This document shows positions 33,726 to 42,680 of a stretch of DNA of 52,061 nucleotides, in pieces; position 1 is the first letter of the stretch, and every line of letters begins with the position of its first letter. The notes below the pieces were generated by a model. The model searched no databases. It saw only the letters and a program-made list of their open reading frames with translations, and had not been told where the DNA came from. Origin of the DNA: an uncultured Kiritimatiellota bacterium (GTDB taxonomy: Bacteria; Verrucomicrobiota; Kiritimatiellia; RFP12; UBA1067); contig CAKTUI010000019.1 in assembly GCA_934621385.1 (NCBI GenBank), positions 1-52,061 on the forward strand. Reading direction: 5' to 3'. Both the position numbers and the translations under genes were made by a program.

Positions 33726-35090
33726 TCAGACCTTCGGCAGGTGCGCAAAGCCCTGCGCCAGGTCGTCATCCGTCGGCACGTAGTCGCTCATCGTGCCATC
33801 GTTGAACTTGCCGTAGGCGACCATGTCGAAGTAGCCGGTGCCCGTCAATCCGAAGACGATCGTCTCGGCCTTGCCTTCCGCCTTGCAGCGGAGGGCCTCG
33901 TCAATCGCCACGCGAATGGCATGGGACGACTCGGGCGCGGGGAGCGTTCCCTCCGTGCGGGCAAAGAGCGTCGCCGCCTCGAAGACCTTCGACTGCTCAA
34001 CGGCGCGGGCCTCAATCAGCTTCTGGTCATAGAGTTCCGAAAGCGTGGCACTCATGCCATGGTAACGCAGGCCACCCGCATGGGACGGCGAGGGAATGAA
34101 GCCACTGCCCAGCGTGTACATCTTCTGCAGGGGGCAGACGCGCCCCGTATCGCAGAAGTCATAGGCATAGCGTCCACGCGTAAACGACGGGCAGCTCGCC
34201 GGCTCAACGGCAATGATTCGATAGTTGTCCTCACCACGCAGAATCTGCCCCATAAACGGCGCAATCAGGCCCGCCAGGTTCGATCCGCCGCCCGCACATC
34301 CGATGAGGACATCCGGGTGAACACCCAGCTTGTTCAGGGCCGCCTGAGTCTCAAGTCCGATGATGGACTGGTGCAAGCAGACCTGGTTCAGGACACTGCC
34401 CAGCAAATAGCGGGCATTCGGCAGCTTGGACGCCGCCTCGACGGCCTCGGAAATCGCACAGCCGAGCGAACCCGTCGTGCCGGGATGCTCCTCGTTGATC
34501 TTGCGCCCGATTTCCGTCGTCAGGGAGGGCGACGGCGTCACGTCTGCACCGTAGGTGCGCATCACCTCGCGGCGAAACGGCTTCTGCTCATAGGAGCACT
34601 TCACCATGTAGACATGACACTTCAGCCCAAAGAAGGCACTCGCCATCGAGAGTGCCGTGCCCCACTGACCGGCGCCCGTCTCGGTCGTCACGCCCGTGAG
34701 TCCCTGGGCCTTCGCATAGTACGCCTGGGCAATGGCACTGTTGAGTTTGTGCGAACCGGAAGTGTTGTTGCCCTCGAACTTGTAGTAGATTTTGGCGGGC
34801 GTACCGAGGGCCTTCTCAAGAAAGTAGGCACGCACGAGCGGCGAAGGGCGATACATCTTGTAGAAGTCGCGCACGGCACCCGGAATCGGAATGTAGGGCG
34901 TGGTGTCATCGAGTTCCTGCTTCACGCACTCCGTGCAGAAGACGTGCTCAAGCTCCTCCGTCGACACCGGCTTCAGCGTCGCCGGATTCAGGAGCGGAGC
35001 GGGCTTCTTCTTCATGTCCGCCCGCATATTGTACCACGCCGTCGGCAGCTCATCCTCGCTGAGGTAGGTCTTGTAAGGAATCTCACTCAT
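33726..35090 (-). CDS. TrpB2-type tryptophan synthase beta-like protein
   Basis: This 454-residue PLP enzyme belongs to the TrpB2 branch. The PLP lysine lies in NNTSGSHKLNSA, the phosphate-binding glycines in GCAGGGSN, and TETGAGQWGTALS is typical. The N-terminal extension (TAWYNMRADMKKKPAPLLNP) marks TrpB2 rather than TrpB1. TrpB2 proteins make tryptophan from indole and serine (or phosphoserine), and often act without TrpA, which is absent nearby. The start at 35090 is an ATGA overlap with the esterase gene and has AAGGA nine bases upstream. It is the last gene of the rnr operon. Confidence 0.92.
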   Translation of the reverse strand: MSEIPYKTYLSEDELPTAWYNMRADMKKKPAPLLNPATLKPVSTEELEHVFCTECVKQELDDTTPYIPIPGAVRDFYKMYRPSPLVRAYFLEKALGTPAKIYYKFEGNNTSGSHKLNSAIAQAYYAKAQGLTGVTTETGAGQWGTALSMASAFFGLKCHVYMVKCSYEQKPFRREVMRTYGADVTPSPSLTTEIGRKINEEHPGTTGSLGCAISEAVEAASKLPNARYLLGSVLNQVCLHQSIIGLETQAALNKLGVHPDVLIGCAGGGSNLAGLIAPFMGQILRGEDNYRIIAVEPASCPSFTRGRYAYDFCDTGRVCPLQKMYTLGSGFIPSPSHAGGLRYHGMSATLSELYDQKLIEARAVEQSKVFEAATLFARTEGTLPAPESSHAIRVAIDEALRCKAEGKAETIVFGLTGTGYFDMVAYGKFNDGTMSDYVPTDDDLAQGFAHLPKV

Positions 35091-36127
35091 TTCGCATCGT
35101 CCTTTCGTTTCTGATTTAAATCGTTGTCTTTCACGCACCGCCTCCGCTGGTCGCGATTCAGGAAGTCCGCCGCCAGGCGAACGGCCTCGGCGAAAGCCGT
35201 CGGTTGGCCGGGAACCGTGATGAAGAGGTGCGTCGCACCCGCAAACACGTGGTAGTCGACCGTCACACCATTCTCCCGAAGTCGCCGCACGAATGCCGCG
35301 CCCTGGTCAAGCAGAACATCGCGTCCCGCCGCAATGACAAGCGTCGGCGGCAGCCCCCGAAGTGCCGCGTCCGTCGCACATTCAACCGACACGAGCGGAT
35401 CCCGTCCGTTCGCTCCCGCATACGCCTCCTGAAACGCCTCCATCAGTTCCGCGTCATTCCCGTACCCCTTACCATACGTCCGCCAGGATTCGGTCTCGAC
35501 GGTAAAGAGCCGCGTCACCGGGTAGATGGGCACGATTGAGTGGACGCCCGGCTCGGCAAGGGCCGCAGCAAAGGCCAGGTTGCCGCCTGCGCTGTCGCCA
35601 CCAATCGAGATGCGCGACGAGTCACCACCCCATTCCGCCGCGTGTTCACGCAGATAGCGGAAGGCCGCGCGGCAATCGTCCAGGGCCGCCGGATAGGGAT
35701 TCTCGGGCGCAAGGCGATAGTTCTGCGCCACCACGCAAACATCCCCGGCGAGTGCCAGCGCGGCACAGAACCGGGCGCAACTGTTGATGCTGCCAAAGGC
35801 CCAGCCTCCCCCGTGCAGGTAAAGCAGGACGGGGCGCGGACGGCTCGCTGGTCGGCTGGGGGCGAACAGCGTGAGCGTCGTCGTGAGGTCGCGTCTCTCC
35901 ACTCCCTCGGGCAGCGCGGGTGGCGAGTTACGCTCCTCGCGAATGGCCGTTAGCTCCCGACTGTCACCCCGCATCGCCGCACGAACCGCTTCGGCCTGCC
36001 GATGCTGAACTCCTGCGGGACGCGACTGCAGAAAGACCTTCTCCTCCATGCGCATCTGCGACTCAAGGTCGTCTCCCACACAGGTAGCCGAAACAAACAA
36101 GCCGAGCAACAGGCAAAACCGTGTCAT
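35087..36127 (-). CDS. Exported alpha/beta hydrolase, HSL-type esterase
   Basis: This 346-residue protein has a short signal sequence (MTRFCLLLGLFVSATCVG), possibly a lipoprotein signal because of the Cys. The hormone-sensitive-lipase family motifs are present: oxyanion HGGGWAFGS, nucleophile GDSAGGN, Asp in GRDVLLDQG and His in ATHLF. It would hydrolyse small esters. It overlaps the decarboxylase gene upstream and trpB2 downstream, both by ATGA, so the three are co-translated. The substrate is not known. Confidence 0.85.
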   Translation of the reverse strand: MTRFCLLLGLFVSATCVGDDLESQMRMEEKVFLQSRPAGVQHRQAEAVRAAMRGDSRELTAIREERNSPPALPEGVERRDLTTTLTLFAPSRPASRPRPVLLYLHGGGWAFGSINSCARFCAALALAGDVCVVAQNYRLAPENPYPAALDDCRAAFRYLREHAAEWGGDSSRISIGGDSAGGNLAFAAALAEPGVHSIVPIYPVTRLFTVETESWRTYGKGYGNDAELMEAFQEAYAGANGRDPLVSVECATDAALRGLPPTLVIAAGRDVLLDQGAAFVRRLRENGVTVDYHVFAGATHLFITVPGQPTAFAEAVRLAADFLNRDQRRRCVKDNDLNQKRKDDAK

Positions 36128-38337
36128 TTCTTCTTCGCCGCCTTTCTTTCAGAAGCCACATCCAGAACCTGTACCCGCGTTTCCTCATCGCGATTCAGGA
36201 CCTCGACCAGGTAGGGCGCGTGCCCTCCGCGACAGAACAGCCCGTGGACGGCTCCGGCTCCATCCGTCGCAATGACATCGTGAATCAGCCGAATCATCGG
36301 CTTCGTGATGCGAAGTCCCGGAATGAAGACAGGAATGCCCGGTGGATAGGGCACGAGGAACTGGGAGGCGATCCGCCCCTCGGCCTCGTCAATCGACACG
36401 AGCTCGCCATCGCACAGCGCGGCATCGTGCGGCAGGACGACGGCCTGCCCCGAAACGGCCTCAATGACGGACTGTGCCGCGATCTTCTCGCGCCGCCCGC
36501 CCGCACGAGCCGACGACACAGGCGACCCAATCAGCCGCTTGTACTGACGGCAGACCCGGAAAAGATACTCGAAATGCTCCTCCACCGTCCCAGCCGTCAC
36601 CAAGAAGAGAATCGTCGTTGCGCTCGCCTTTTCCCACCGAATGTGCGCCTTGAGGAGCATCTTGCGGAAGGTTGCACACGCCTTTGCCGAACGCAGCATG
36701 AGGACAATCTTGAGCGGATCCTTCAGATAGCCCTGCCCGCGCCAGTCCACGCCTTTGCCGGCAATTTCCTCAAGCCCGGCGAAACAGGCGTTCTCCGGCT
36801 TGCCGCACTCGTCCGCCACGCGCTTGCGGAAGGCCGCCGCCCAGCGAATGCGCTCGTCGATAATCTTCAGTCCCTCTAAACGCATCTGAACACCGGCAAC
36901 ATCAAGTGCCGCGAGGAACGGATAGTGCGGCGATGTCGAATGCCAGTAGCGCAGGAACTCGTGCAAGTCGTGGGAGAACTTCTCGTAGCTGCCCCGACCG
37001 TGCAGGGCGAAGCGCCGACGAAGCCAGCGGAAGGCGGGCGATGCATCGTCCTCAAGCAACTGCTTGAACCGCGTCGAGACGTGAATCATCGAGGCCTGCG
37101 AAAAGGCCGCCAGCGTCTTGTGCGTCGACTGCACGGCAAAATGCGCCCCGCACGTCTCGTTCACCGCATTGTACCGAACGGCATCCCCTCCGCCGCGCCC
37201 GAACGTGTAGTACGGATGAAAGTTCAGGTAGGCGGCCCAGGCCTCGTCCGCATAGAACAGAACGCCCGCCCGCTCGCACTGCCGCGCAATCTCCCAGACG
37301 GGATAGAGCACGCCCTCGTAAGTGCACGTCGTCAGAATCAGCAGGCGCGGCCGTTCCGCCTCTGACGCGACAGGCGACTCCAAGGCCTTCCGAATGTCCT
37401 CAAGGGCAACGGGTCCCCACACGCCGAGGCTCGCATTCCAATGCGCCGGCAGGTAGCGCGGCACAGCCCCGGAGGTCACGACCGCATGGTGCACGCTCTT
37501 GTGGCAGTTGCGGTCGATGAGCACGACCTCACCCGGACGCAGCAGCGTCATCAGCATCGCCTTGTTCGAGGTCGATGTTCCATTCGTCACATAGCAGCTC
37601 TGCGCCGAGCAGAAGATTTCACTCGTCAGCTTCTGGGCCTCCGAAAGCGGCGTACGCGCCTCTGGACTCGACAAATCGCCCAGCGGCTCCACCGACACCG
37701 AGAGATCCGTCCTGAAAATCGTGCTCCCAAACGCCGCGTAAAACCCGGAAAGGAACGGCGAATTCTCGAATGCGCGCCCACCGTTGTGCCCGGGCGTGTG
37801 CCAGTTCGTCCCGGCCTTCACCTGAACGTACTGACGGAGCGCCGTCGCAAAACGCGGCATCCAGAAACTCTTGAACAGGTGCACAATCCGCGCATGGCAT
37901 TTCGAGGGACGCTCAAAGACGGTCGCATCCTTCTTGATCCAACGACGCGCCGGCAGCACAACGTCCGAATGCCCAGGACGCGTCAGCACGACCTTCGGAA
38001 TCGCGGGGAAGAAGAGCTTGAGCCAGTCGCGCAAGTCCTTGCCACCAATCGACTGACCGATGAAGTCGTCGTCAATGAGGAAAAGAGAGCAGGACCGCCC
38101 GAGCTCGGTCAGTACGCCGCGCATGCCACCGCTGGTGAAAAGCGTCTTCGCAAGCCCGTCCGTCGTATTCGTCGTCGCAAGACGAAGCGGTGGATAGTCT
38201 TGGGGACCGCACATATCGAAAGTCTCGCGGCAGAAATCGCGAAAGGCATCCGTCAGCCCATATTCGATAATCGGCAGACGCTTCGCGTCCACACGACTTG
38301 GCTTGTGTAGGTAAACGACAGTAAGAGAACGAAACAT
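36124..38337 (-). CDS. Orn/Lys/Arg decarboxylase (class I, PLP)
   Basis: This 737-residue decarboxylase of the AdiA/LdcC/SpeF fold has an N-terminal wing domain (1-150), PLP domain and C-terminal domain. Recognised are HTPGHNGG, the PLP-lysine region QSTHKTLAAFSQASMIH, and DEAWAAYLNFHPYY. The substrate (arginine, lysine or ornithine) cannot be settled from motifs; the length and HTPGHNGG fit the inducible acid-resistance or polyamine-making enzymes. It lies 10 bases after queE and overlaps the esterase gene. Confidence 0.88.
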   Translation of the reverse strand: MFRSLTVVYLHKPSRVDAKRLPIIEYGLTDAFRDFCRETFDMCGPQDYPPLRLATTNTTDGLAKTLFTSGGMRGVLTELGRSCSLFLIDDDFIGQSIGGKDLRDWLKLFFPAIPKVVLTRPGHSDVVLPARRWIKKDATVFERPSKCHARIVHLFKSFWMPRFATALRQYVQVKAGTNWHTPGHNGGRAFENSPFLSGFYAAFGSTIFRTDLSVSVEPLGDLSSPEARTPLSEAQKLTSEIFCSAQSCYVTNGTSTSNKAMLMTLLRPGEVVLIDRNCHKSVHHAVVTSGAVPRYLPAHWNASLGVWGPVALEDIRKALESPVASEAERPRLLILTTCTYEGVLYPVWEIARQCERAGVLFYADEAWAAYLNFHPYYTFGRGGGDAVRYNAVNETCGAHFAVQSTHKTLAAFSQASMIHVSTRFKQLLEDDASPAFRWLRRRFALHGRGSYEKFSHDLHEFLRYWHSTSPHYPFLAALDVAGVQMRLEGLKIIDERIRWAAAFRKRVADECGKPENACFAGLEEIAGKGVDWRGQGYLKDPLKIVLMLRSAKACATFRKMLLKAHIRWEKASATTILFLVTAGTVEEHFEYLFRVCRQYKRLIGSPVSSARAGGRREKIAAQSVIEAVSGQAVVLPHDAALCDGELVSIDEAEGRIASQFLVPYPPGIPVFIPGLRITKPMIRLIHDVIATDGAGAVHGLFCRGGHAPYLVEVLNRDEETRVQVLDVASERKAAKKK

Positions 38338-38347
38338 AAGTTAGTTC

Positions 38348-38935
38348 TTAGCGAAATCCGAGCAGCTTGTGCAATTGCACCGAAAGGGACCAACCGTCCA
38401 ACTTGGACAGGACGCCTTTCGCAGTGGCAAAATCCATCTTCCCCTCGCGCTCACAGGGTGAAATGTAGTAATCCGTTGCAGAAACCCGCGCACGCACCGA
38501 CCGGCAGAAATCGACGATGTCCTCAGATGAGGCGACGATGCGCACTTCGTCCGCCGCTGTCAGAACGAGTCGGTCAGGATACTCCGCCTTGGGCGAACAG
38601 GCGACATAGTCGATGAAGCCGAGCCAGTCAGGCTCGTTCGTCCCGTTTGTCTCGACGGCAATCCAGTAGCCCCGCTCCTTGAGGGCGGCGACGAGTTCCG
38701 GCATCCCATCGACGAGCGTCGGCTCGCCCCCGGTCAGGATGACGCTCTTCGCACGGAATCCGCCGATTTCACGCACCAGGTCATCCAACCCGACGGAAAA
38801 GTGCCGCGCCCGATCCGTATCGCACCACGGGCACGCCAGGTTGCACCCGGCAAAGCGGACGAAGACGCAGGGCCGTCCCGAGTTGCGTCCTTCGCCCTGA
38901 AGCGATTCGAATATCTCGACCAGGTTGTACATCAT
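38348..38935 (-). CDS. queE: 7-carboxy-7-deazaguanine synthase
   Basis: QueE is a radical SAM enzyme that contracts the ring of 6-carboxytetrahydropterin to make 7-carboxy-7-deazaguanine for queuosine. The 195 residues show EIFESLQGEGRNSGRPCVFVR (split: SLQGEGRNSG then FVRFAGCNLACPWCDT) with the cluster CNLACPWC, and TGGEPTL. Other queuosine genes are not adjacent, but gluQ, which acts on queuosine-tRNA, is also in the window. It overlaps rsmE by ATGA, and two consecutive ATG codons are possible starts. Confidence 0.93.
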   Translation of the reverse strand: MMYNLVEIFESLQGEGRNSGRPCVFVRFAGCNLACPWCDTDRARHFSVGLDDLVREIGGFRAKSVILTGGEPTLVDGMPELVAALKERGYWIAVETNGTNEPDWLGFIDYVACSPKAEYPDRLVLTAADEVRIVASSEDIVDFCRSVRARVSATDYYISPCEREGKMDFATAKGVLSKLDGWSLSVQLHKLLGFR

Positions 38936-39669
38936 GAAACCCTCGCATCCTGCATGGCCTTGAGGATGGCAACGCCGTAGATGGCCGCCGTCTCAGCCCG
39001 AAGGATGCTCGCTCCGAAGCTGACGGGCGTTGCGACCCGAAGAAGTGCCGCGAGTTCATCAGGGGTGAAATCACCCTCCGGTCCGACGAAGACGGCAGGC
39101 GGCCGCCCCGTGAAAATCGACTCCCGATGCAAGTCGAGTTCACGTAGAATCGTCGGGGGCGGCGGATTCGTCAGTGCACCCACAAGGCAGTTCGTTTCGC
39201 GCACACGGTCCAGTGCAGACGCGAAGTCGACCGCCTCATCAATTTCCGGCAACCACTTCGCATCCGACTGCCGCGCCGCATCTTCGGCAATCCGAAGCCA
39301 CCGCTCGCGTTTCGCCACCCGCTCGTCAGAGGCAATGCGCACGATCGTTCGCGCCGAAATCACGGGGACGATGCGCGAAACACCCAGCTCCGTCGCCTTC
39401 TCAATCGTCCAGTCCCAGCGCGACCCTTTCGTAATGCAGGCGAACAGGACGAGACTCGGACGGACGAGATGAACAAGAACCTCCTGCGGATGCGATAGTT
39501 CCCCTCGCGCCGCGTCAAAGTGATAGACACGCGAACGGCCCTTCCCGTCGAAGAGCTCCACCGCCTCGCCGTCCTTCGGGCGCAGCACGCGCAGGTGCTT
39601 CCGCGCCGCCGCGCCGAGCTCGGGCCGCTCACTTTCAAGACTGGTCGTATCTGCAAGAAGTCGATGCAT
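38932..39669 (-). CDS. rsmE: 16S rRNA (uracil-1498-N3)-methyltransferase
   Basis: RsmE methylates U1498 of 16S rRNA in the 30S subunit. This 245-residue SPOUT enzyme has the typical features WDWTIEKATELGVSRIVP, FVGPEGDFTPDELA and a C-terminal SILRAETAAI that forms the SAM-binding trefoil knot. It starts two bases after the NahK-like gene and overlaps queE. Confidence 0.95.
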   Translation of the reverse strand: MHRLLADTTSLESERPELGAAARKHLRVLRPKDGEAVELFDGKGRSRVYHFDAARGELSHPQEVLVHLVRPSLVLFACITKGSRWDWTIEKATELGVSRIVPVISARTIVRIASDERVAKRERWLRIAEDAARQSDAKWLPEIDEAVDFASALDRVRETNCLVGALTNPPPPTILRELDLHRESIFTGRPPAVFVGPEGDFTPDELAALLRVATPVSFGASILRAETAAIYGVAILKAMQDARVS

Positions 39670-39671
39670 AA

Positions 39672-40784
39672 TCAGAGTCGGCTCAAGACCGTACGGATGG
39701 AACGCTCACGCGCCTCAATCGATTCACACAGCCGGAACTGAACACGCGCTCGGTTCAGGTTCTGCTCGGGCTGTTTCGTCTTGAAGTAGACGTTCCCGTT
39801 CAGGTAGTCCTGGAAGAACCGAAGTCCAAGCTCAAAGGGTAGCAGGCGAATGGAGTCGTAGAGGTAGTTGCGGTCGGCATCGGTCAGGAAGGCCCCCGCT
39901 TCGCGCATGTAGCCCTTGCAGAATGCCGTCGCCAAGTCCTCATCGAAGACGACCTTCGACAGGTTCGACTCCTCCTCACCGGCCGGGTTGCAGATGGAGC
40001 GGAGGGCATCGCCGAAATCCATGTGGATGAGGCCCGGCGAAACGGTATCGAGGTCAATCATGGCCGTTCCCTTGCCGGTCACATCATCAATCATGATGTT
40101 GTTCACCTTCGGGTCACCGTGGAACATGCGCTTGCGCAGTTCGCCGCGCTCCTCCGCCTTCTCCAGTGCCAGAGCAAGGTCGCGACGATCCTCAATGAAC
40201 CGCGCCAGTCGCTTCGCCTCCATCGACGCCCCGAGAAGCGCCTTCGCCGTATCCTTCGCCAGCGTGGCATCGTAGGCCTTCAGGTAGCCGCTTGTGATGT
40301 GGAAGCCGGGCAACGGGTCGTGGATGCTGTCGGGGTTCATGTCCGAGACGAGATAGTGGAAGTGCCCAAGGGCCGCACCGCACTCAAGCGCATGCTCAGG
40401 GCCTTGCGCCACGTCAAAGGCATGCGCCGACATGATGCGCGTAATCACGCGCCATACATCCCCGCTCTCGTCCGTCACATAGTCCGCACCCTCCTTCGTC
40501 CGCACAATCTGCGGCATCTGCCACACGCGATCATCCCGCCCAGTCTCCGCATCGGCCTCAAGCTTCTGGTGGCAGTGCTTCGTAATCTCGTGCATATTCG
40601 CCATAATGACTTCCGGCAACGGGAAGACGGCACGGTTCACACGCTGCAGAATGACCTGCGTCTCGGAAAACGTGTTGCGGTAGATGGCCAGGTACGTGTC
40701 GTTGATGTTGCCGCTCCCAAAGGGCTGAAGCGACACCAGCCGTCCAGTCACGTCGAACTTGTTGATGAGTATGCTCAGGTCCAT
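39672..40784 (-). CDS. Phosphotransferase resembling N-acetylhexosamine 1-kinase (NahK)
   Basis: This 370-residue kinase has the aminoglycoside-phosphotransferase fold. The nucleotide-binding strand has FGSGNINDTYLA, close to the NahK signature G-x-INDTY, and the catalytic loop is HGDPKVNNIMID with the metal-binding IDLDTV. NahK phosphorylates GlcNAc or GalNAc at C1 in host-glycan use, but the true substrate here is inferred. GGAGG lies about nine bases before the ATG. It lies 32 bases after the RNase R gene. Confidence 0.8.
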   Translation of the reverse strand: MDLSILINKFDVTGRLVSLQPFGSGNINDTYLAIYRNTFSETQVILQRVNRAVFPLPEVIMANMHEITKHCHQKLEADAETGRDDRVWQMPQIVRTKEGADYVTDESGDVWRVITRIMSAHAFDVAQGPEHALECGAALGHFHYLVSDMNPDSIHDPLPGFHITSGYLKAYDATLAKDTAKALLGASMEAKRLARFIEDRRDLALALEKAEERGELRKRMFHGDPKVNNIMIDDVTGKGTAMIDLDTVSPGLIHMDFGDALRSICNPAGEEESNLSKVVFDEDLATAFCKGYMREAGAFLTDADRNYLYDSIRLLPFELGLRFFQDYLNGNVYFKTKQPEQNLNRARVQFRLCESIEARERSIRTVLSRL

Positions 40785-40816
40785 GTTGCTCTCTCCTCCG
40801 TACTGTTAGTCGGGAA

Positions 40817-42382
40817 TCACTTGTGTTTCTTCCGCCGCGCCTCCCGAGGAACGACGACAGGAATAAAATCAATCCGCCGCAGGCTAAAGTCAACACTCGC
40901 CACGCGGACTTTCATGCGGTCGCCAATCCGCCAACTCTCGCCGCCCGGTGCCGAGAGCGAGTGGTCGGACTCGTTGTAGCGCACATACCGCCGCGAAAGG
41001 ACGCTCACATGCACCAGGCCCGAAATCATCAGCTCCGGGATGTCGACGAAGCACCCGAACGGCGTACACTTTGAAATGACCGCATCGTATTCGGCCTTCT
41101 TGCCCGACTTGAGCTGCGCTTCCATCAGCCGGTACTTCTTGATTTCCAGAAGCCCGCGCTCGGCCTCTGCCGCGACCTCCTCCATGGCGCTCGTGTGCTC
41201 CGCCCACTGCTGGAGCGTCTTCGGCGGAACGCGGCAGTTTTTCTTCTCAAGGTAGGCCGCCAGCTGCCGGTGTAGCGTCAGGTCGGGATAGCGGCGAATC
41301 GGCGAGGTGAAATGGGCGTAGTACTGCTTCGCCAGCCCGAAATGCCCGATGGCCGTCGCATCGTAGACCGCACGCTTCATCGACCGCAAGACCATCACCG
41401 AAAGCGTCGGGTAAAGCGGATTGCGCTTAATCGCCTTCAAGAACCGCGCAAAAACCTTCGGATTCTCGATATTGCCCATCTTAACGCCCAGCGAGCGCAA
41501 GTCGGCCCGAAGCATCAGGATCTTCTCGGGATCCGGCGGCTCGTGCAGGCGGGCAAGAATCTTGACACCCTTCGTCCACAGCTCCTTCGCCACCGCCTCG
41601 TTCGCCGCGACCATGCACTCCTCGACCATCTGGTGCGACTCATCGTAGGGCCGCGTCACAATGCCCGTCATTTCGCCGCGCTCGTCCAGCACGACCTCGG
41701 CTTCGGGAACCTCAAGATCCAGCGCACCCGCGTCAAACCGACGCTTGCGCAACTGCTGGGCCAGACCGTTGATTGCAAGGATGACCTTGACCGCCGCCTT
41801 ACCGCCCTTGCCGGGCTTACCACCCGAAATCATCGCCATCACCTGCTCGTAGGTGTAGCGGACCTTCGAACGGATGATGGACTTCGCGAATGTCCGCTTG
41901 ATCATTTCGCCCTTGCCATCGAACGTCATGAAGACCGAAAACGCAAGGCGGTCCTCATTCGGAACGAGCGAGCAAACGCCATTGCACAGTTCCTCGGGCA
42001 ACATCGGCACCACGCGATCGGCCAGGTAAACGCTCGTCGAGCGCGCATACGCCTCGCGGTCAAGGGCCGAACCGGGCTGGACAAAGTGCGAAACATCCGC
42101 AATGTGAACACCCAGCACCCGATTCCCCTGCCGATCCTTCTCAAGACTCAGCGCGTCATCGTAGTCCCGTGCCGTCTGTGGGTCGCAGGTAAAAATGAAC
42201 TTCTTGCGCAGGTCAAGGCGTTTTCCAGGCGATTTCAGCCGCTCGCTCACATGCCGAGCCTCTTCAAGGGCTTCCGGTGGGAAGGACTTCGGCAACTTGT
42301 AGAACTTCATCACGGACGCCGTGTCTTCACGCGGCGTTCGCCCCGGCTTCGGGAACAGGACCTGACCATTCTCGTTTTTCAT
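40817..42382 (-). CDS. rnr: Short RNase R/RNase II family exoribonuclease
   Basis: This 521-residue 3'-5' exoribonuclease has the RNB catalytic domain (residues ~60-390) with FTCDPQTARDYDDALS metal-binding aspartates and YAHFTSPIRRYPDL. A C-terminal S1 domain (ISKCTPFGCFVDIPELMISGLVHVS, split by eye) follows. E. coli RNase R is about 813 residues, with a helix-turn-helix and two cold-shock domains before RNB; here the N-terminus is nearly absent. The start at 42382 (MKNENGQVLFPKPG) follows the -10 box by nine bases; a frame reaching further back would cross the promoter. It heads a seven-gene operon to trpB2. Confidence 0.9.
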   Translation of the reverse strand: MKNENGQVLFPKPGRTPREDTASVMKFYKLPKSFPPEALEEARHVSERLKSPGKRLDLRKKFIFTCDPQTARDYDDALSLEKDRQGNRVLGVHIADVSHFVQPGSALDREAYARSTSVYLADRVVPMLPEELCNGVCSLVPNEDRLAFSVFMTFDGKGEMIKRTFAKSIIRSKVRYTYEQVMAMISGGKPGKGGKAAVKVILAINGLAQQLRKRRFDAGALDLEVPEAEVVLDERGEMTGIVTRPYDESHQMVEECMVAANEAVAKELWTKGVKILARLHEPPDPEKILMLRADLRSLGVKMGNIENPKVFARFLKAIKRNPLYPTLSVMVLRSMKRAVYDATAIGHFGLAKQYYAHFTSPIRRYPDLTLHRQLAAYLEKKNCRVPPKTLQQWAEHTSAMEEVAAEAERGLLEIKKYRLMEAQLKSGKKAEYDAVISKCTPFGCFVDIPELMISGLVHVSVLSRRYVRYNESDHSLSAPGGESWRIGDRMKVRVASVDFSLRRIDFIPVVVPREARRKKHK

Positions 42383-42391
42383 CCATCCAGC

Positions 42392-42400
42392 ATTATACCA
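42392..42400 (-). promoter_or_regulatory. Extended -10 of the rnr operon, leaderless spacing
   Basis: TGGTATAAT is followed by nine bases and the ATG at 42382. The repeat copy D lies directly upstream. Confidence 0.65.
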
Positions 42401-42431
42401 TTTTCCGCCCCGCCGTGCGGAAGAAAACTTG

Positions 42432-42639
42432 CGCGGCACTTAGACGTAGACGGGAATATGAATATTCCCGGTTTTAGACCGCGTACGCAGGTTCGTGCGG
42501 GCGCACACGAGGGCGCGGCGGCTTGAAGGGCCAGCCCGGCGAGGACGAGGGACAGGCCGACCACAGGCTGGAACGCGGCAAGGGTTCTGCCCTGCGACTC
42601 GGACGAGTCCCACTTGCAACTCGGACGAGTCCCAACTGG
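42432..42639. repeat. Dispersed modular intergenic repeat, copy D
   Basis: 42432-42552 matches copy A (135-250), including CGGGAATAT-GA-ATATTCCCG at 42451-42470. It continues with CCACAGGCTGGAACGCGGCA and AGGGTTCTGCC (also in copy A), and ends in two GACGAGTCCCA modules (42592-42639). The doubled end module shows independent duplication. It fills most of the 298-base gap between rnr and the beta-CASP nuclease gene. Confidence 0.8.
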
Positions 42640-42680
42640 AAAACGACGCGGAGCGCGGCGGAACGAAACCGCCGCGCTTC

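Noticed and set aside
33698..33769. Longer N-terminus for MurC-MurB
   Set aside because: It would cross the promoter -10 and the end of trpB2, and the family begins at the GTG codon (VKIHFTGIGG).
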